The translations under genes and the position numbers were made by a program. A model generated the notes under the pieces. The model made no database searches. It was not told the DNA's origin and saw only the letters and a program-made list of their open reading frames with translations. A stretch of DNA of 64,000 bases from Xanthobacter sp. YC-JY1 (lineage in GTDB: Bacteria > Pseudomonadota > Alphaproteobacteria > Rhizobiales > Xanthobacteraceae), in NCBI RefSeq assembly GCF_021730305.1, contig NZ_CP032674.1:1969001-2033000 (forward strand). Reading direction: 5' to 3'. Each line of letters opens with the position of its first letter. The stretch's first letter is position 1. This document shows, one piece after another, positions 62,711 to 64,000 of this stretch.

Positions 62711-63519
62711 CACTTGCCTCCCTTGCCGGTGGTGGCCTCGGGCTTCAGCACCTCGATGCGCACCACGTCCTTGCCGGGCGTGAAGGTGAACACGTCATCG
62801 CCGAAGGTCGGAGCGGTGACCCATTTGAGGCGGGCGGAGAAGCGCGGGCTGCCGTGGACCCGGTGATCGACTAGTGCGATCTTGAGCGGCAAAGGCGTAT
62901 CGCCCTGCTGGACCCAGAACTCCACGTCCACATTGCGACCGAGGAGGACGTAATGGTCGGTCGCCACGCCATCCACCTTGGCGGTGCCGACGGCGAAGCC
63001 GCGATGGAACGGCTTCAGCGCGGTCGCGGGATCGGACCACTCGTAGAGGTCGGCGAGCGGCAACTCCACGTCGAGGGTCTGGGCGGCGTCGATGAGCGTG
63101 TCGCGGATGGTCGGTTTGGCAGGCACCTGCCCGTAATAGCCTTCCGCCGGCGCGACGATGGTGAAGGTCTTCCCGTCGAGGAAATATTGCCGCTTCACCG
63201 TGTCCGTCTCGCTGTCCACCCGCACGTGACCGGGGAACTGGACGAAGTAGTGCACGGTGCCGCCGATCTCCACCTGATGGCCGCCGCGCAGCACGGTCTC
63301 GATGGTGGTGTCGGCGGTGAATTCGAAGCGGGTCAGGCCGGCGAGATATTTGCCCATGGCGGTCAGGCCGGTGACGACGGCGGGGTCGATCGCCGCTGCC
63401 GACTGGTTCTTTCCGGGGCCGGGGGGCGCGGCGGCCGCGGGTGCGCCTCCGCCGCCCCACACGACGCCGGCCACGGCAAAGGCCGCGGCGGCGCGCTTCA
63501 GGCTGTTCGCAGTGAACAT
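62710..63519 (-). CDS. DUF2092 exported protein
   Basis: 269 residues from the ATG at 63519 (GAGG-type site); a longer frame upstream lacks homology. The signal peptide (LKRAAAAFAVAGVVWGGGGA) is followed by a DUF2092 domain: VTGLTAMGKYLAGLTRFEFT, VHYFVQFPGHVRVDSETDTV, YFLDGKTFTIVAPAEGYYGQ, DHYVLLGRNVDVEFWVQQGD, LPLKIALVDHRVHGSPRFSA. The family is related to LolA/LolB-type lipoprotein-binding folds, suggesting it binds a hydrophobic ligand in the periplasm. It forms a coupled pair with the Pro/Gly/His-repeat protein. A 299-base gap to the next gene carries only a terminator. Confidence 0.85.
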   Translation of the reverse strand: MFTANSLKRAAAAFAVAGVVWGGGGAPAAAAPPGPGKNQSAAAIDPAVVTGLTAMGKYLAGLTRFEFTADTTIETVLRGGHQVEIGGTVHYFVQFPGHVRVDSETDTVKRQYFLDGKTFTIVAPAEGYYGQVPAKPTIRDTLIDAAQTLDVELPLADLYEWSDPATALKPFHRGFAVGTAKVDGVATDHYVLLGRNVDVEFWVQQGDTPLPLKIALVDHRVHGSPRFSARLKWVTAPTFGDDVFTFTPGKDVVRIEVLKPEATTGKGGK

Positions 63520-63765
63520 GAATGCCTCACAGGGTCGCGATTCTGCTGGCCGGATGGCCGGCTGGCCCTGGTGGGGCGCCCTGTTCGCGTGGGCTGCGGG
63601 GGACCGTTCCGCGTCGCCGCCAGCGCCGCCCGGCGTCCCCGTCTTCCGGCCATGCGGCGGAGATGCCGTCTGCCGCTGCCCATCCGGGCCGCCCCGGCCC
63701 AAGGTATGGCCAAGCTAGCAGAGAACGGTACTGCGGGAAGCGTACCCCGTCATTGACACCAACAA

Positions 63766-63791
63766 AAAGGCCCGCGCGAAGGCGGGCCTTT
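63766..63791 (-). terminator. Intrinsic terminator of the CobW-family gene
   Basis: A 10-bp stem (AAAGGCCCGC / GCGGGCCTTT) with a six-base loop; read on the minus strand it is followed by TTTTTGTT, directly downstream of the CobW stop codon at 63819. Confidence 0.9.
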
Positions 63792-63818
63792 GGGTCTCGT
63801 TGCGGCAACCTCGCTTCG

Positions 63819-64000
63819 TCACGCCACGCAGGCAAGGAAGCCCTCTTCGAGCAGGTCGCGCTTCAGCTGGCGGCCGATGAAGACGATGCGGCTCAGCCGC
63901 TTCTCGTCGTCCTTCCAGGGGCGCTGGTGGTCGCCGTCGAGGATCATGTGGACGCCCTGGAACACGAAGCGATCGGGGTCGTCCTTGAAGGAGAGGATGC
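63819..64000 (-). CDS. CobW-family (COG0523) GTPase, C-terminal end only
   Basis: The last 60 codons of a minus-strand gene that begins beyond the right edge. The visible part, including ILSFKDDPDRFVFQGVHMIL and WKDDEKRLSRIVFIGRQLKR, matches the CobW C-terminal domain of COG0523 metal-chaperone GTPases. Such proteins deliver zinc or cobalt to target enzymes. The GTPase domain itself is outside the window, so the subgroup cannot be told. It ends at TGA 63819-63821 and is followed by an intrinsic terminator. Confidence 0.88.
   Translation of the reverse strand, partial: ILSFKDDPDRFVFQGVHMILDGDHQRPWKDDEKRLSRIVFIGRQLKRDLLEEGFLACVA

Overview
The window reads as a GC-rich alphaproteobacterial chromosome of the order Hyphomicrobiales (Rhizobiales), most likely Xanthobacteraceae (Xanthobacter, Azorhizobium or Ancylobacter type). 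The clues are the CtrA/ChpT cell-cycle genes, an EipA-like DUF1134 protein, a bacterial NDUFA12 homologue beside DUF2155 and aat, a two-Ku/LigD end-joining locus, and an acetone carboxylase operon (acxABC) with its divergent sigma-54 activator, whose subunit sizes (717, 776 and 168 residues) match the Xanthobacter enzyme. No tRNA, rRNA, CRISPR array, prophage or insertion sequence was recognised. Most of the window is ordinary housekeeping chromosome with short intergenic gaps.

Layout. 1-2.1 kb: truncated membrane coiled-coil gene and eipA. 2.3-6.6 kb: cysQ, chpT, a small Cys/His-rich exported protein with a DUF305 copper-type protein, ctrA with a dense run of GANTC methylation sites upstream, and a FliJ-like gene. 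6.8-10.4 kb: ECF sigma factor, an anti-sigma factor with a very long disordered middle, and a GGDEF diguanylate cyclase. 10.7-14.8 kb: agmatinase family, Ca2+/H+ antiporter, NDUFA12, DUF2155, aat. 14.9-21.2 kb: aminotransferase, M48 protease with TPR region, DsbA-like thioredoxin, aroQ, accB, accC. 21.2-23.5 kb: eda and an ALDH7-type semialdehyde dehydrogenase. 23.6-28.8 kb: end-joining island (DUF2934, DUF3008, ku, ligD, ku, small hypothetical). 28.9-30.5 kb: ornithine cyclodeaminase family and glutathione peroxidase.

30.5-38.3 kb is the most distinctive part: acxR diverges from acxABC. Between them lie a 17-bp perfect palindrome about 110 bp upstream of a sigma-54 promoter with exact GG-N10-GC spacing. 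The acx intergenic gaps are filled with paired palindromic repeats. 38.6-46.2 kb: MsrQ-like membrane protein, repeat-bearing DUF533 protein, hydrolase, thyA, small hypothetical, bioB, and thiC under a TPP riboswitch. 46.3-47.3 kb: an isolated low-GC DUF4268 gene with a nuclease-like motif, the best candidate for acquired DNA. 47.4-54 kb: miaA and serB with overlapping divergent start codons, DUF2865, orphan TRAP binding protein, CreA, Tat-exported carbonic anhydrase, small exported protein. 54.3-58.4 kb: overlapping cysS/GNAT/cimA cluster and a DoxX protein. 58.5-61.9 kb: CoA-transferase, glutaryl-CoA dehydrogenase and a divergent TetR regulator. 61.9-64 kb: translationally coupled DUF2092 and Pro/Gly/His-repeat envelope proteins, then the 3' end of a CobW-family GTPase.

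Two palindromic repeat families run through the window: an about 105-112 bp inverted-repeat element with three full copies (28.4, 49.3 and 59.7 kb), and a CCCTCTCCC/GGGAGAGGG family concentrated around acxABC. The chromosome therefore looks vertically inherited with REP/BIME-like decoration; the DUF4268 gene is the clearest exception.
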